From assembly GCA_013376985.1 (NCBI GenBank), contig JACABB010000032.1, positions 1-41,826 of the forward strand: a DNA stretch of 41,826 nucleotides. Reading direction: 5' to 3'. The translations under genes and the position numbers were made by a program. Numbering within the stretch: position 1 is the first letter of the stretch; each line of letters starts with the position of its first letter. Shown here piece by piece: positions 40,546 to 41,826 of the stretch. This stretch comes from Bacteroidales bacterium (GTDB lineage Bacteria > Bacteroidota > Bacteroidia > Bacteroidales > Tenuifilaceae). The notes under the pieces were generated by a model, which worked only from the letters and a program-made list of their open reading frames with translations, was not told where the DNA came from and did not search any database.

Positions 40546-41826
40546 ATGACCGATCTTGAACGTATCCACTTTATAGAAAAAACCTTTGGTTTTAAGCTAT
40601 ACCATGTGCCGATTGAGAAGTTGGCAACCGAAAAAAAATTTTATACTGTATCCCTAATATTCTATAGTCTTTCGGACATTCAGAATGAGAATTTTTTCTA
40701 CAAAGGAACCCGCAATTATAGCACAGATTCTAACGGCAATGTCATTGGTCTTGCCCTCGATTTTTCACCCTATTATTTACTCCCTGAAAATTTTTTATCT
40801 GGCTTTCGGTTTCTCAAACAGCTAAGCCTTAAAAATGTTCTTTTAAGCGATGTATCATTTCTTAAGGAGCTCAAGGAAATCACTTCGCTCGATTTAAGTT
40901 CCAATAATTTAAGCGATGCATCGTTTCTTAGGGAATTCAAGGGAATTACTTCGCTCGATTTAAGTTCCAATAATTTAAGCGATGTATCATTTCTTAGGGA
41001 CCTTAAGGGAATAACTTCGCTAAATTTAAGTTCCAACATTTTAAACGATATCTCGTTTCTTAAGGAGCTCAAGGGAATTACTTCGCTAAATTTAAGTTCC
41101 AACATTTTAAGCGATGTATCGAATCTTAAGGAACTAAAGGGAATTACTTCGCTCGATTTAAGTTCCAATATTTTAGGTGATGTATCCTTTCTTAGGGAGC
41201 TAAAGGGAATAACTTCGCTCGATTTAAGTTCCAACATTTTAGGTGATGTATCCTTTCTTAGGGACCTTAAGGGAATTAATTCGCTCGATTTAAGCGACAA
41301 TATTCTAGGCGATATATCGTTTCTTAGGGAGCTTAAGGGAATAACTTCGCTATATTTAAGCTCCAATAAGTTAAGCGATGTATCATTTCTTAGAGACCTT
41401 AAGGGAATAACTTCGCTAAACTTAAGCTCCAATAGTTTAAGCGATGTATCATTTCTTAGGGAGCTTAAGGGAATAACTTCACTATACTTAAGTTTCAATA
41501 AGTTAAGCGATGTATCATTTCTTAGGGAACTAAAAGGAATTAATTCGCTCGATTTAAGGAACAATCTCTTAAGCGATGTATCGTTTCTTAGGGAGCTAAG
41601 GGGAATTACTTCGCTCGATTTAAGGAACAATCTCTTAAGCGATGTATCGTTTCTTAGGGAGCTAAGGGGAATTACTTCGCTATATTTAAGTGAAAATAAT
41701 TTAAGAGATGTCTCATCTCTTAAGGAACTCAAGGGAATTACTTCGCTTGATTTAAGGAACAATCTCTTAAGCGATGTATCGTTTCTTAAGGAGCTCAAGG
41801 GAATTACTTCGCTCGATTTAAGCGAC
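40546..41826 (+). CDS. Leucine-rich-repeat protein, 3' end beyond the window
   Basis: A plus-strand frame of 427 codons from ATG 40546 with no stop before the window ends. Residues ~1-99 form a non-repeat N-terminal part (MTDLERIHFIEKTFGFKLYHV). From 40843 come 14 complete 22-residue LRR units and a partial fifteenth, consensus LSDVSFLRELKGITSLDLSS with NN or NI following, close to the internalin/SDS22-type 22-mer. Units are exactly 66 bp, without indels. There is no signal peptide, so the product is probably cytoplasmic. LRR arrays of this style can precede Roc-COR GTPase domains in Bacteroidota; whether one follows cannot be seen. A 341-codon minus-strand frame (40773-41798) is the antisense shadow of the repeats. 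Confidence 0.88.
   Translation, partial: MTDLERIHFIEKTFGFKLYHVPIEKLATEKKFYTVSLIFYSLSDIQNENFFYKGTRNYSTDSNGNVIGLALDFSPYYLLPENFLSGFRFLKQLSLKNVLLSDVSFLKELKEITSLDLSSNNLSDASFLREFKGITSLDLSSNNLSDVSFLRDLKGITSLNLSSNILNDISFLKELKGITSLNLSSNILSDVSNLKELKGITSLDLSSNILGDVSFLRELKGITSLDLSSNILGDVSFLRDLKGINSLDLSDNILGDISFLRELKGITSLYLSSNKLSDVSFLRDLKGITSLNLSSNSLSDVSFLRELKGITSLYLSFNKLSDVSFLRELKGINSLDLRNNLLSDVSFLRELRGITSLDLRNNLLSDVSFLRELRGITSLYLSENNLRDVSSLKELKGITSLDLRNNLLSDVSFLKELKGITSLDLSD

Noticed and set aside
40773-41798. 341-codon minus-strand open frame with a 22-residue repeat
   Set aside because: It is the antisense of the plus-strand LRR gene. The plus frame gives a standard LRR consensus and a sensible non-repeat N-terminus, while the minus frame gives a Ser/Leu-rich pattern with no known fold.
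40846-41826. Regular DNA repeats that could suggest CRISPR or a minisatellite
   Set aside because: The period is 66 bp with no unique spacers, and all units are in-frame codons of one protein.
1-41826. tRNA and rRNA genes
   Set aside because: No cloverleaf-like sequence or rRNA signature was recognised by eye; a covariance search was not possible.

Overview
The window looks like a chromosomal segment of a Bacteroidota bacterium, probably in or near Bacteroidales/Marinilabiliales. The signs are an A+T-rich sequence, almost no Shine-Dalgarno motifs, repeated TAnnTTTG-type -7 promoter boxes shortly before start codons, a C25 peptidase with a type IX secretion sorting domain, DUF1573, NamZ, LPP20-type lipoproteins, and the small palindromic and low-complexity intergenic repeats common in this phylum. 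The genus is not determined. No rRNA, tRNA or CRISPR array was recognised.

Layout. Positions 1-3500 hold a two-gene HEPN/MNT toxin-antitoxin pair, a cupin_5 gene with a HEAT-repeat gene, and an SMR (Gdx/SugE-type) exporter, separated by unusual repeats (CACAGCA microrepeats; a 15-bp palindrome with purine-rich tails). Positions 3655-7633 encode a secreted or outer-membrane protein and two lipoproteins (CsgG/LpoB-like and LPP20-like). Positions 7900-14100 look like an accessory island: a tightly overlapped operon of a B12-type radical SAM protein, an unknown 420-aa protein and a small membrane protein; then two damaged, mosaic Bro-N genes flanking an AAA/DUF4143 ATPase, plus a palindromic MITE-like element. 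Positions 14183-22079 are mostly core genes (GNAT, DUF1573, aminotransferase, NamZ, RNase HI, LolC/E-like permease, a lipoprotein), interrupted by a HigBA module with a clear operator.

Positions 22528-25953 encode GatE and GatD, the archaeal-type Glu-tRNA(Gln) amidotransferase, complete and with catalytic residues in place. This is the most striking content of the window. On the minus strand, 29559-26626 is a four-gene operon: ArsR regulator, COG0523 G3E GTPase, BioB-like radical SAM enzyme and C_GCAxxG_C_C protein. It looks like an undescribed metal- or cofactor-related system. Then follow a gingipain-like protease, a histidine phosphatase lipoprotein, a large secreted glycosidase-like protein, a DCC thiol oxidoreductase, and an alpha/beta hydrolase/ECF sigma/membrane protein operon. 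The window ends inside a leucine-rich-repeat gene made of 66-bp units in perfect register. That gene has no stop in the window, and only its antisense shadow is a closed ORF.

All family assignments are from reading the sequence and recalled family signatures; no database search was run.
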